A program made the position numbers and the translations under genes. Below, in pieces: positions 1 through 8,730 of a DNA stretch of 64,000 nt. This DNA is from Microbacterium sp. 11MF (GTDB taxonomy: Bacteria > Actinomycetota > Actinomycetes > Actinomycetales > Microbacteriaceae): contig NZ_KB911461.1 in assembly GCF_000383475.1 (NCBI RefSeq), positions 1-64,000 of the forward strand. Reading direction: 5' to 3'. The stretch's first letter is position 1, and every line of letters starts with the position of its first letter. Under the pieces are notes generated by a model that was given only the letters and a program-made list of their open reading frames with translations, ran no database searches and was not told the origin of the DNA.

Positions 1-836
1 GGGAGGGTGATCGGGGTGACGACCTGGGTGCCCGAGCCGATGCCGTCGGAGCCGTCGGTGGACGGGGTCCCGGTGGTGCCGGTGGGTGCGGCCGGGGTGG
101 CTGCGTCGGTGCTTTCGGTGGTGCTGTCACCGATGACGGAGATTGCGACGTCCTCGACCGTCACGGGGACGGTGATGGGCGCGACGACCTGCGTTCCGGA
201 GACGGCGCCGTCGGAGCCGTCGGTGGTGGCCGACGGTGCGGGCGACGACGGTGCGTGCGACGACGGTGCAGCCGGGGCCGCGGCATCCGTGCTCTCGGTC
301 TTGCTGTCGCCGATGACCGACACCGCGGTGTCCTTGACGGTCACCGGAGCCTTGACGGGGGCGACGACCTGGGTGCCGGACCCGAGGCCGTCAGACCCGC
401 TGGTCGACGCTGCGGGAGCCGTGGCGGGCTCCTTTGCGGGTGCGGTAGGTGCGGCATCCGTGCTCTTGGTCGAGCTGTCGCCGACGACCGAGACCGCCGT
501 GTCCTTCACGGTGACGGGGACGGAGACGTTGATGATCGCCTGCGAACCGGAGGCAGCACCGTCAGAGCCGCTGGTGGATGCAGAGCCCGAATCGCGCGAC
601 GGAGCCGGGGAGGACCCCTTGTCGCTCGAGCTCGTGGACGAGTCGCCGATCAGCGAGATCGCCGTGTCACCGACGCTGATGGGGACGTCGACGTTGAGGA
701 GGGCCTGGGTGCCGGAGAGCAGCCCGTCCTCTCCAGAGGTGGTCGGTTCTGCAGCCTGTGCGGCTGCCGCGCCGAAGAGGGTGATCCCCCCGGCGACAAG
801 CGTGCCCAGCAGGGCGCGCGACAACATGGTGTTCAT
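1..836 (-). CDS. Secreted chaplin-like repeat protein, cut by window edge
   Basis: The minus-strand frame is open from an ATG at 836, preceded by AGGAGAG, to the window edge (278 residues, no stop yet). Residues 1-28 form a signal peptide ending in an AQA site. Then come four complete and one partial copies of a ~31-residue unit starting at about residues 37, 92, 149, 209 and 264, joined by Ser/Thr/Pro/Ala linkers of 24-29 residues. The unit pattern SGTQVVAPITVPVT...ISVIG aligns without gaps to the chaplin core (SGN-x-V-x-VPV-x-VPVN-x-CGN-x-V-x-VIG) but lacks Cys and the GN pairs. Chaplins are secreted amyloid-forming surfactants of actinobacteria. I infer a cell-surface protein; assignment to the family is by my own alignment. 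It lies 97 nt downstream of another secreted repeat protein on the same strand. Confidence 0.75.
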   Translation of the reverse strand, partial: MNTMLSRALLGTLVAGGITLFGAAAAQAAEPTTSGEDGLLSGTQALLNVDVPISVGDTAISLIGDSSTSSSDKGSSPAPSRDSGSASTSGSDGAASGSQAIINVSVPVTVKDTAVSVVGDSSTKSTDAAPTAPAKEPATAPAASTSGSDGLGSGTQVVAPVKAPVTVKDTAVSVIGDSKTESTDAAAPAAPSSHAPSSPAPSATTDGSDGAVSGTQVVAPITVPVTVEDVAISVIGDSTTESTDAATPAAPTGTTGTPSTDGSDGIGSGTQVVTPITL

Positions 837-933
837 TTCTCTCTCTCCTGGAACATGACTGGGGATGGCGCGAGTGCGCCGTCACGCGGGACGTGCGGGA
901 TGCGTGCCGCGAAAATGCGCGGCAGAGTCCCCG

Positions 934-2061
934 TCAGTCGGGAGAGACGTCGGTGTCGAAGAAGGGCGCGGGCAGGCCGTGCTCATCGTTCGGCCGTCCC
1001 CGCCGCGCCCAGGCACGGTGCGCGACGGGGAGACCGAACGGAAGCAGGGCGAACAACCCGGCACCTCCTCCAGAGGAAGCAGAAGTCAGAGAACCGGTTC
1101 CCGCCAGGGGCGCTGCGGCCGCGGGCGGGGCGCTGTCAGGCGCAGGGGATGCCTCGGGCCCAGCAGCGGCCGACGATGCGTCAGCGGCGGAACCAGCCGT
1201 CACGGCTGCTTGGAAGGCGTCACGCGTTGCCAGAGTGGCGGGGCTCACCCCGGCGGCGGGAGCGGGCGTCGAAGGTGCAGCAGCAGCGGTTGCGGCGGGT
1301 GTCGTGCCGGTCGCGGAAGCATCGGCGTCGGGCGACGCTGGTGACAGCGGCAGAGGGTAAGCGGGAATGACGCCGAGGCCGGGTGTGGCGGGCTCTGTCA
1401 CGGGGTCGACGGCGTCCACGGCCGGGGGGAGCACGGTGTCGATCACCGGGTCGATCGCGTCCACCACCGGCTCGATGACCGGGCGGACGGCATCTACGAC
1501 AGGAGCCACGACACCATCCGTGATGGGCGTCACGACGGTGACAACGGGCGGCAGAACGGTGTCAGTGACGGGCTTGACCACCGTGTCGACGACGGGCTTC
1601 ACGACCTTGTCGGTGACGGGTGCGACCACCTCGTCGACGACCGGCGTGACGACCTCGTCTGTGACAGGCCGTACGACCTTGTCTGTGACAGGCCTGACGA
1701 CCTTGTCCGTGACGGGCTTGATCGCCTTCTCGACGACCGGCTTCACGATCTTCTTGGCCACCGGCTTCGCAACCTTGTCGGCGACGGGCGTGAGGACCTT
1801 CTCGACGGGCGCGACCGCCTTCTCGGCCACGGGCGTGACGACCTCCTCGGTGACGGGCTTCACGACCTTTTCGGTCACCGGTGCGACGGTCTGTCCGACG
1901 ACTTTGGTCACCCCGCTGAGCAGTCCATCGTCTTCGCGGTCGGCGGCGTGGGCGTGCGATGCGCTCAAGGCCACCGCGAAGGCCACCCAGAGCAGTGCGA
2001 CGCCGAATCCGATCGCAGCGAGGAGACCGAGTCGGACGAACGCGCGTTGCGTCGTAAGCAC
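934..2061 (-). CDS. Secreted Pro-Val octapeptide-repeat protein with LAXTG-like motif
   Basis: This 375-residue protein starts at GTG 2061 behind GGAGGTGA. It has an N-terminal signal/TM segment (about residues 10-38, ending SHAHA), then DDGLLSG, the same motif that opens the first repeat of the downstream chaplin-like protein. Residues ~50-215 are about twenty copies of an octapeptide P-V-x-D/E-x-V-V-x (for example PVTDKVVR twice in a row). An Ala/Pro/Ser-rich stretch follows, then LAGTG at 319-323, a short hydrophobic stretch and a WARRGR basic cluster. LAXTG is the class E sortase signal used by long Streptomyces chaplins, so wall anchoring is plausible, though the ~20-residue tail after the basic cluster is longer than usual. 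No function is known to me. Confidence 0.75.
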   Translation of the reverse strand: MLTTQRAFVRLGLLAAIGFGVALLWVAFAVALSASHAHAADREDDGLLSGVTKVVGQTVAPVTEKVVKPVTEEVVTPVAEKAVAPVEKVLTPVADKVAKPVAKKIVKPVVEKAIKPVTDKVVRPVTDKVVRPVTDEVVTPVVDEVVAPVTDKVVKPVVDTVVKPVTDTVLPPVVTVVTPITDGVVAPVVDAVRPVIEPVVDAIDPVIDTVLPPAVDAVDPVTEPATPGLGVIPAYPLPLSPASPDADASATGTTPAATAAAAPSTPAPAAGVSPATLATRDAFQAAVTAGSAADASSAAAGPEASPAPDSAPPAAAAPLAGTGSLTSASSGGGAGLFALLPFGLPVAHRAWARRGRPNDEHGLPAPFFDTDVSPD

Positions 2062-2295
2062 AGGTCACCTCCACGATGTCTCATCGGAACACGCGCCGTG
2101 ATCGCCGCGTTCTGCGGGGTGCCTGGACCAGACACGGTATCCACTTCCTATGATTTTGACAAGAGCTTCTCGGGCATCCTTTTGAGGGGCCGGGAGACCG
2201 CAGAAACCGGCCGACTTTCTCATTTGACAAATCCGGGATTCTGCACATGGGTGGGGATAACCCTGAACCTTCAACCGGCACTTGAGGTCGGATAT

Positions 2296-2437
2296 CTATC
2301 CACAGACTGTGGGAAAGAAAACTCCCGGTCGAGCATGATTTATCGGCGTCGCTTCTGTGAGATTCCACGCGTTGTCCACAGGGTCTGTGCACAGGGTCCG
2401 CGGCGTTTTGCGCAGATTGTCCACACAGTTATCCACA
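2296..2437. promoter_or_regulatory. DnaA-box cluster upstream of dnaB
   Basis: Inside the 451-nt gap between the PV-repeat gene and dnaB there are one perfect consensus DnaA box TTATCCACA (2429-2437), two copies of the actinobacterial form TTGTCCACA (2372-2380 and 2417-2425) and one single-mismatch copy CTATCCACA (2296-2304), all in the same orientation, plus weaker inverted matches near 2308-2316 and 2385-2393. The last two strong boxes are 12 nt apart. The flank at 2140-2340 is visibly AT-richer than the rest of the window. It may be DnaA control of dnaB, a DnaA-titration site, or part of an origin. Confidence 0.7.
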
Positions 2438-2512
2438 GGCCGGTTTGCGTGTGTCGGAACCCCTCCATAACGTGTGCGAGGGCCTTCCAGCGGGCCCGGA
2501 AGAGGGGCTTGG

Positions 2513-3883
2513 ATGTCGATTGCGGATCTGTCCGACGACCGGATCGGCGGAGCCCGAGGCCCTGAGCGGGTTCCTCCTCACGACATGCTCGCCGAGCAGA
2601 GCACCCTGGGCGGCATGCTCCTTTCGGGCGATGCGGTCGCCGACGTCATCGAGGCGCTCCGCGGCACGGACTTCTACGTGCCGAAGCACGAGCTGATCTT
2701 CGAAGCCGTCCTCTCGCTGTACTCCCACGGTGAGCCGACCGACGTCGTCGCCGTTACGGACGAGCTGATCAAGACCGGCGATCTGCAGCGCGCCGGCGGT
2801 GCCGACTACCTGCACTCCCTCACGTCGATCGTCCCCACCGCGGCGAATGCGGCGTACTACGCATCGATCGTCCGTGAGCGTGCGCTGCTCCGCCGCCTCG
2901 TCGAAGCCGGCACCCGCATCGTCCAGATGGGCTACAACGGGCAGGGCGAGGCGCTCGACCTCGTCAACAACGCCCAGGCCGAGATCTACTCCGTCACCGG
3001 CGCGGAGCAGTCCGAGGACTACGTCCCGCTGCAGGTCGCCGTGGATGCCGCCGTCGAGGAGATCGAGGCGGCACGTGGCCGCGATGGTCAGATGACCGGC
3101 ATCCCGACCGGCTTCGCCGCCCTCGACCAGCTCACCAACGGCCTGCACGGCGGGCAGATGGTCGTCGTCGCCGCTCGCCCCGCCATGGGTAAGTCGACGC
3201 TCGCGCTCGACTTCGCCCGCGCGGCCGCCATCAAGCACAACCGCCCGACCGTCTTCTTCTCGCTCGAGATGGGGCGCAGCGAGATCGCGATGCGACTCAT
3301 GAGCGCCGAGGGTGCGGTGCCGCTGCAGAGCATGCGAAAGGGCATGCTCGACAGCCGCGACTGGACGACGATCGCCTCGACCCGCGGGCGCATCAACGAC
3401 GCGCCGCTGTACATCGACGACAGCCCGAACATGACGCTCGTCGAGATCCGCGCGAAGTGCCGCAAGCTCAAGCAGCGCGTCGGACTCGAGATGGTCGTCA
3501 TCGACTACCTCCAGCTCATGACGAGCGGTAAGCGCGTCGAGTCGCGTCAGCAGGAGGTCTCGGAGTTCTCGCGTGCGCTGAAGCTGCTGGCGAAGGAGCT
3601 GCAGGTTCCCGTCATCGCCCTGTCGCAGCTGAACCGTGGTGCCGAGCAGCGCGCCGACAAGAAGCCCGCCATCAGCGACCTGCGTGAATCGGGGTCGATC
3701 GAGCAGGATGCCGACATCGTCATCCTGCTGCACCGCGAGGCCGCCTACGAAAAGGACAGCCCCCGCGCCGGCGAAGCCGACCTCATCGTCGCCAAGCACC
3801 GTAACGGCCCGACCGACACGGTCGTCGTCGCGTTCCAGGGACACTTCTCACGCTTCACCGACATGGCCGTCGGGATGGACTGA
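2513..3883 (+). CDS. dnaB: Replicative DNA helicase DnaB
   Basis: DnaB is the hexameric 5'-3' helicase that unwinds DNA at the replication fork and recruits primase. The protein has 456 residues, the usual length without an intein. The N-terminal DnaB domain (EQSTLGGMLL, about residues 20-120) is followed by the RecA-like DnaB_C domain. Walker A is ARPAMGKST with the lysine at 227, and Walker B is VVIDYLQLM. I chose ATG 2513 because AGAGGGG sits just upstream; the longer frame from GTG 2474 adds 13 residues with no homology feel. The promoter region carries a DnaA-box cluster. No rplI/rpsR/ssb genes precede it here, unlike many actinobacteria. Confidence 0.97.
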   Translation: MSIADLSDDRIGGARGPERVPPHDMLAEQSTLGGMLLSGDAVADVIEALRGTDFYVPKHELIFEAVLSLYSHGEPTDVVAVTDELIKTGDLQRAGGADYLHSLTSIVPTAANAAYYASIVRERALLRRLVEAGTRIVQMGYNGQGEALDLVNNAQAEIYSVTGAEQSEDYVPLQVAVDAAVEEIEAARGRDGQMTGIPTGFAALDQLTNGLHGGQMVVVAARPAMGKSTLALDFARAAAIKHNRPTVFFSLEMGRSEIAMRLMSAEGAVPLQSMRKGMLDSRDWTTIASTRGRINDAPLYIDDSPNMTLVEIRAKCRKLKQRVGLEMVVIDYLQLMTSGKRVESRQQEVSEFSRALKLLAKELQVPVIALSQLNRGAEQRADKKPAISDLRESGSIEQDADIVILLHREAAYEKDSPRAGEADLIVAKHRNGPTDTVVVAFQGHFSRFTDMAVGMD

Positions 3884-4054
3884 GCCGCTCCACGCAGGCA
3901 CGCGAAGGCCGAGAGCGAAGAAAAGGGAATACGCGGGGGGTCGACACGCTTATGGTTGACAAAACACAACTTGTTCTGCCGGCCACCGCCGGCCCCCCGC
4001 CGCGCATGACCCGCCGCGCGGAATCCTTACCGGCCTTCACCCCTCCGAGGAACC

Positions 4055-6064
4055 GTGACCACTGCTGCCGTGTCGAGCCCGACCACCCGAAGCACCCCGG
4101 TGATGACCCACCGCCAGATCCTGTTCGTCATCTTCGGACTCATGGCGGGGATGTTCCTGTCCGCGCTCGACCAGACCGTCGTCGGCACCGCGATCCGCAC
4201 GATCGGCGACGACCTCAACGGCCTCAGCCAGCAGGCCTGGGTGACGACTGCGTACCTGATCGTGTCGACGATCTCGACGCCCATCTACGGCAAGCTCTCC
4301 GACATCTTCGGACGCCGGCCCCTCTTCATCATCGCGATCGCGATCTTCATCGTCGGCTCGGTCGCCGCGAGCTTCTCGACCTCGATGATCGAGCTTTCCG
4401 CCTTCCGCGCGATCCAGGGTCTCGGCGCCGGTGGTCTCATGTCGATGCCACTGGCGATCATGGGCGACATCCTCGCCCCCCGCGAGCGCGCCAAGTACCA
4501 GGGCTACTTCCTGGCCGTCTTCGGTATCTCGTCGGTGATCGGCCCGCTCGTCGGCGGCCTGTTCGCCGGCTCGGGTGAGATCCTCTTCATCGCCGGGTGG
4601 CGGTGGGTCTTCCTCATCAACGTGCCGATCGGCCTCGTCGCGCTCGCGGTCGTCCTGCGGTTCCTGCACATCCCGCGGCACCCGCACGGCGGGGTGCGCA
4701 TCGACTGGTTCGGTGCGGCGGCGGTCATCATCGCGCTCGTTCCCCTGCTGCTCATCGCGGAGCAGGGCCGCGAGTGGGGCTGGACCTCACCCATCGCCAT
4801 CGCCTGCTACGTCATCGGGGTCGTCGGCATCGTCGCCTTCATCCTGATTGAGCGCGGCATGAAGGACGACGCGCTCATCCCGCTCAAGCTCTTCCGGTCG
4901 TCGACGTTCTCGATGGCGACGATCATCGGCGTCTTCGTCGGCTTCGCGATGTTCGGCGCGATGCTCACGCTGCCGCTCTACCTGCAGCTCGTGCTCGGCT
5001 CGACGCCCACCGAGAGCGGCATCCAGCTGCTGCCGATGATCCTGGGACTCATGATCTCGTCGATCGTCAGCGGTCAGATCATCGCCCGCACGGGCCACTA
5101 CCGGATCTTCCCGACCATCGGCACCGCCTTCATGGTGCTGGGCTTCCTCACGCTGACCTTCGTCCGGTACGACTCCTCGTACTGGCACCTCGCCGGCGCG
5201 ATGCTCCTCATCGGTCTCGGCCTCGGCCAGCTCATGCAGACCCTCACGATCGCCTCGCAGAACTCCGTCGGTCCGCGGGACATCGGCGTCGCCACCTCGG
5301 GGTCGACCTTCTTCCGTCAGATCGGTGGCACGCTCGGCACGGCCGTGCTGCTGTCGCTGCTTTTCACGCTCGTCCCGCTGAACCTGCAGACCAACTTCAA
5401 GGATCAGCAGTCGCTCTCCGACGCCCTCGACGCCGCCCTCGACCCGACGGTCGCGAGCGCACCGGCCAACGCCGGCATCATGTCGAAGGTCTATGACCCC
5501 TTCGTGGGCCAGCTCTCGGACGGCGCCCTCGACGGCGCGCAGAAGGGCGTCGACGAGGCGAAGGCCGCGGCTGCCGACGCGGTCGCACAGCAGGTCGCAT
5601 CCGGGGCGATCCCCGCCGCCGCCCAACAGGAGGCCACCGCCCAAGCCGAGCAGCAGGCCATCGCGCAGGCGGGGGCGAAGATCACCGAGCAGCTGCCCGT
5701 CGCGAAGGTGGCGGCCGACGGCACCGTGACGCTGGACTTCACGGATGCCGCTGCCCGCCGCGCCTTCGTCGACCAGGCGGTCCCGCAGATCATCGACGGG
5801 ATGTCGAACTCGTCGGGCTCCTCCTTCGACGACAGCACGATGGACGACACCTCGTTCCTCAACGGTGCCGACCCGCGCCTGACGAAGCCGCTTCTGGTGT
5901 CGTTCAACCAGTCGACGGTGAGCGTGTACTGGGTGGCCATGGGCGTCGCCCTGATCGCGTTCGTCCTGACGCTGTTCTTCCGCACTCCGCCGCTGCGTCA
6001 GAAGTCGGCGCTGCAGGAGTCAGCCGACGCCGAGCGTCAGCCCGAGCCGATCGCGCTCGGCTGA
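4055..6064 (+). CDS. DHA2-family multidrug MFS transporter
   Basis: A 669-residue proton-driven drug exporter of the EmrB/QacA (14-TM, DHA2) type. It starts at GTG 4055 behind GAGGAA. Family motifs visible: LDQTVVGTAIRTI in TM1 (motif D1), YGKLSDIFGRR after TM2 (motif A) and GLGAGGLMSMP in TM4. An unusually large Ala/Gln/Asp-rich insertion (about residues 450-620, several predicted helices) lies before the last TM and should be extracytoplasmic. No repressor gene is adjacent. A TTGACA sequence (3956-3961) and an ACAA-n8-TTGT inverted repeat lie ~90 nt upstream, but I see no convincing -10. The substrate cannot be read from sequence. Confidence 0.9.
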   Translation: MTTAAVSSPTTRSTPVMTHRQILFVIFGLMAGMFLSALDQTVVGTAIRTIGDDLNGLSQQAWVTTAYLIVSTISTPIYGKLSDIFGRRPLFIIAIAIFIVGSVAASFSTSMIELSAFRAIQGLGAGGLMSMPLAIMGDILAPRERAKYQGYFLAVFGISSVIGPLVGGLFAGSGEILFIAGWRWVFLINVPIGLVALAVVLRFLHIPRHPHGGVRIDWFGAAAVIIALVPLLLIAEQGREWGWTSPIAIACYVIGVVGIVAFILIERGMKDDALIPLKLFRSSTFSMATIIGVFVGFAMFGAMLTLPLYLQLVLGSTPTESGIQLLPMILGLMISSIVSGQIIARTGHYRIFPTIGTAFMVLGFLTLTFVRYDSSYWHLAGAMLLIGLGLGQLMQTLTIASQNSVGPRDIGVATSGSTFFRQIGGTLGTAVLLSLLFTLVPLNLQTNFKDQQSLSDALDAALDPTVASAPANAGIMSKVYDPFVGQLSDGALDGAQKGVDEAKAAAADAVAQQVASGAIPAAAQQEATAQAEQQAIAQAGAKITEQLPVAKVAADGTVTLDFTDAAARRAFVDQAVPQIIDGMSNSSGSSFDDSTMDDTSFLNGADPRLTKPLLVSFNQSTVSVYWVAMGVALIAFVLTLFFRTPPLRQKSALQESADAERQPEPIALG

Positions 6065-6110
6065 CGCCGGCGGGATGCCGGGGGTCCACCCGAGTTCCTA
6101 GAGTGGGGGG

Positions 6111-6737
6111 ATGAGCTCGCGAGGCGACCGCACCCCGTCGCCGGCCGTGCAGATCGTGATCGTGGTCCTCGCGGTGGGCGTCGGGGTTCCGGTCGGGATC
6201 GGCGCGTGGATCGGCGGCATCCTGCTCGCCGAGAATCTCGGGGTGCGGATGCCGCCCGAGCAGGTCTTCGCGTGGATCATCGCCGCTGTCGTCGGCGTCG
6301 TCCTCTGGCCCCTCTCGCTCCGCGCTGCACGGCGAGGGTTCTCGAAGGCGACCGGCGCGGGTCCGGTGATTGCGGCGGCGGCGCGGAGCGAGCGAGCCCT
6401 CCGTGCGCTCGTCGTCATGGTGGGCGCCGCCGCGCTCGTGGCCCTGTGCGGACCGCGCGAGACGGCGAGCACGCTCGCCACCGCGTGGGAGGCCCTCGCG
6501 ATCGGTCGACGCGAGAGTGGTCTCGTGATCCAGCTGCTCAGCCTCATCCTGGTGGCCATACTCGCGACGCCGGTCGTCGTCTACACGCACCGCGCGGCCA
6601 AGAAGCTGTCTGCGGGCGACACGCGCCGCCTCGTACTGCAGGAGCGAGAAGCGTGGACCCTGGCCGCTGCCACCGCGTGGACGACCTCGCTCATGCTCGG
6701 CCTCATCCTGGCGATCGCCATCCTGCTCTGGCTCTGA
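6111..6737 (+). CDS. Hypothetical membrane protein
   Basis: This 208-residue protein has two hydrophobic segments near the N-terminus, a central one around AALVALCG and two more toward the C-terminus, so four to five TM helices; basic residues (RAARRGF, HRAAKK) mark likely cytoplasmic loops. I recognise no family. The gene looks leaderless: TAGAGT at 6099-6104 is followed by six G residues and the ATG. A RibD-C-type reductase follows 25 nt downstream and may be co-transcribed. Confidence 0.75.
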   Translation: MSSRGDRTPSPAVQIVIVVLAVGVGVPVGIGAWIGGILLAENLGVRMPPEQVFAWIIAAVVGVVLWPLSLRAARRGFSKATGAGPVIAAAARSERALRALVVMVGAAALVALCGPRETASTLATAWEALAIGRRESGLVIQLLSLILVAILATPVVVYTHRAAKKLSAGDTRRLVLQEREAWTLAAATAWTTSLMLGLILAIAILLWL

Positions 6738-6762
6738 CACACAGACCCCCGAAGGAGACATC

Positions 6763-7335
6763 ATGCGCAACCTCGTCTACTACGTCGCCGTGAGCATCGA
6801 CGGCTGCATCGCCGACGAGAACGGCGGGTACGACGCCTTCCTCATCGAGGGCGACCACAACGCCGCCATCTTCGGCGAGTACGCCGACGCCCTGCCCGGG
6901 CACGTGCAGCGGGCGGTCGGCATCCAGCCCACGAACACGACGTTCGACACCGTGGTCATGGGCTGGAACACCCTGATTCCCGCATTGGATGCCGGGATCA
7001 CGAGCCCGTACCCGCACCTCCGGCAACTGGTCGCCAGCCGTCGGGAGCGCGAGGTCGACCCCTCGGTCACCCTGACGAACGATCCGGTGGCGACCGTCCG
7101 GTCCCTCAAGAACGAGGACGGCGCGGACATCTGGCTCTGCGGTGGGGGAGAGCTCGCCGGAGCCCTGCTGCCCGAGATCGACCGCCTCGTGCTGAAGCGC
7201 CACCCGGTGGCTCTGGGCTCCGGCATCCGCTTGTTCGGTGAGGCCGCCCCCGCGGAGTACCCCTTCACGCGGACGCGCGTGCGCGAGTTCGCCTCGGGCG
7301 TTGCGATCGAGGAGTACGCCCGCCGCGCGGGCTGA
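6763..7335 (+). CDS. Dihydrofolate reductase family protein (RibD C-terminal domain)
   Basis: A single-domain RibD_C/DHFR-like NADPH-dependent reductase of 190 residues, preceded by GAAGGAGA. The N-terminal strand motif (RNLVYYVAVSIDGCIADE), the VVMGWNTL segment and WLCGGGELAGALL near residues 125-138 are the fold's landmarks. Members of this family act on varied small substrates, and the riboflavin-pathway role belongs only to those fused to a deaminase, absent here. Converges with the oxidoreductase gene on the other strand, 6 nt away. Confidence 0.85.
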   Translation: MRNLVYYVAVSIDGCIADENGGYDAFLIEGDHNAAIFGEYADALPGHVQRAVGIQPTNTTFDTVVMGWNTLIPALDAGITSPYPHLRQLVASRREREVDPSVTLTNDPVATVRSLKNEDGADIWLCGGGELAGALLPEIDRLVLKRHPVALGSGIRLFGEAAPAEYPFTRTRVREFASGVAIEEYARRAG

Positions 7336-7341
7336 CGAGGG

Positions 7342-8730
7342 TCAGGCGGGATGCCGCCGGAGCAGCTTCTCGGCCACCATCATCGCTCCGCCGAGCACGG
7401 CCGGAATCCCGCCGCCCGGGTGCACCGAGGCGCCGACCCGCCACAACCACGGCCGCCGCAGGTCGTGATGCGAGGGCTGGTGAAACGGGCCGCTCATCCA
7501 GAGCGGCCGCGCCGCTCCGTACAGGGCGCCGTGTCGCTCGCCGAATGAGCCGAAGTACTGCGGATCGAGCACAGCGGCATCCGTCATCGAATCGGTGAGT
7601 AGTTCGTCGAGGCCCATCGTGCGGGAGATCCGCTCGATCTCGCGCCGGACGAACGGGTGCTCGAGGCTGTAACCCGAACCGTCGGCCGGCGCGGTCAGCA
7701 GTACGGCGAGCGTGCTCCGATCGTTCGGGTAGACCTGACCGGCGCGGTAGAGGTTGACGAACGCCATCGTGTCGGCGGGCTCATCGCCCGCGGCGAGGCT
7801 GCGGTGCAGGGCGTCGGGCTTCGTGGGGAGGATGACGCTGTGCGCGGCGATCCGCTCGGGCAGCGGCTCGCGGAGCGCGCCGTAGATCGCCACCGCGGAG
7901 CACGACAGGGCGCCCGGGGTGCGCCGCCGCCCGCCGAGCAGGTCATTCACCCGGTCCGCGTCGAGCGCGCTCACGACGATGTCGGCCGCGAACGGGCCGC
8001 CCGCCGTCGTCACCCGTCCACGCTCGATGCGCGTCACGGTCTCGCCGGTGCGGATGTCGACGCCCGCGGCATCCGCCATACGCTCCAGCGCGAGCGGGAT
8101 CTCGTACACGCCGCCGCGGGGAACCCACACACCGGATGCCGCCATGACGGCCGGCATGCTCGCGTAGAGCGCGGGGGTGCGCTCGGGCGGGACGCCGGCG
8201 TTGAGCGTGTGGATGGCGATGATCTCGCGGAGGCCCTCGGGCATCCACGTGAGGCTGTCGAGGTACGAGCGGGTGCTCAGCCGCGGTCCGTAGACCGCGA
8301 GCAGCCGGCGCAGCGCCGGGAGCGACCGTCGGTCGAGCGGATCGGCGACGAGGAGCGCGGTCACGTCGTCGGCGAGGGGCGCGTGCTCGTCGCTGAACCG
8401 CTTCCACGCCGGGTACCAGGGGTGCTCCGGCGGCACGGGGAGGGTGACGTCCTCGCCGGCGTAGTAGTAGCGGCCGACCTCGGGGAGCCGCTCCAGCTCG
8501 ATCGCGCCGGGGTCCGTGCCGAGGCGTGCGCACAGCTCCTCCCACACGCCGGGGAACGTCACGAGCGAGGGGCCGGAGTCGATGCGCTCGCCGTCGACCT
8601 CGAGCCGGCGGCTCTTGCCGCCGACCGTGGCGGCCCGCTCGAGCAGGGTCACGTCGTGTCCGGCACGGGCGAGCAGAGCGGATGCCGCCAGGCCCCCGAG
8701 ACCTGCTCCGATGACGACGATGCGGCTCAT
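7342..8730 (-). CDS. Phytoene desaturase/CrtD-type FAD oxidoreductase
   Basis: A 462-residue carotenoid-type amine-oxidase-fold flavoprotein. The N-terminus MSRIVVIGAGLGGLAASALL is the Rossmann FAD-binding motif, with VGGKSRRLEVDG typical of CrtI/CrtD proteins, and the C-terminal VHPGGGIPAVLGGA is the family's second FAD motif. It is shorter than bona fide CrtI (~500-550), which favours a carotenoid 3,4-desaturase or other CrtD-like role. Its ATG overlaps the stop of the upstream prenyltransferase gene by 4 nt (ATGA), so the two are translationally coupled. No crtE, crtB or crtY genes are present in the window. Confidence 0.85.
   Translation of the reverse strand: MSRIVVIGAGLGGLAASALLARAGHDVTLLERAATVGGKSRRLEVDGERIDSGPSLVTFPGVWEELCARLGTDPGAIELERLPEVGRYYYAGEDVTLPVPPEHPWYPAWKRFSDEHAPLADDVTALLVADPLDRRSLPALRRLLAVYGPRLSTRSYLDSLTWMPEGLREIIAIHTLNAGVPPERTPALYASMPAVMAASGVWVPRGGVYEIPLALERMADAAGVDIRTGETVTRIERGRVTTAGGPFAADIVVSALDADRVNDLLGGRRRTPGALSCSAVAIYGALREPLPERIAAHSVILPTKPDALHRSLAAGDEPADTMAFVNLYRAGQVYPNDRSTLAVLLTAPADGSGYSLEHPFVRREIERISRTMGLDELLTDSMTDAAVLDPQYFGSFGERHGALYGAARPLWMSGPFHQPSHHDLRRPWLWRVGASVHPGGGIPAVLGGAMMVAEKLLRRHPA

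Noticed and set aside
7..858. Plus-strand 283-residue frame over the chaplin-like gene
   Set aside because: It mirrors the minus-strand repeats; no signal peptide, no ribosome site, while the minus frame has both.
2062..2512. Calling this gap the chromosomal origin
   Set aside because: Four DnaA boxes alone do not prove it; dnaA and dnaN are not in the window, so it is listed only as a DnaA-box cluster.
2429..3844. 471-residue minus-strand frame opposite dnaB
   Set aside because: Charged low-complexity composition typical of antisense frames in GC-rich DNA; dnaB is unambiguous.
3950..4054. Regulated promoter with operator for the DHA2 exporter
   Set aside because: TTGACA has no -10 at 16-18 nt and the ACAA/TTGT repeat is short, so not listed as a feature.
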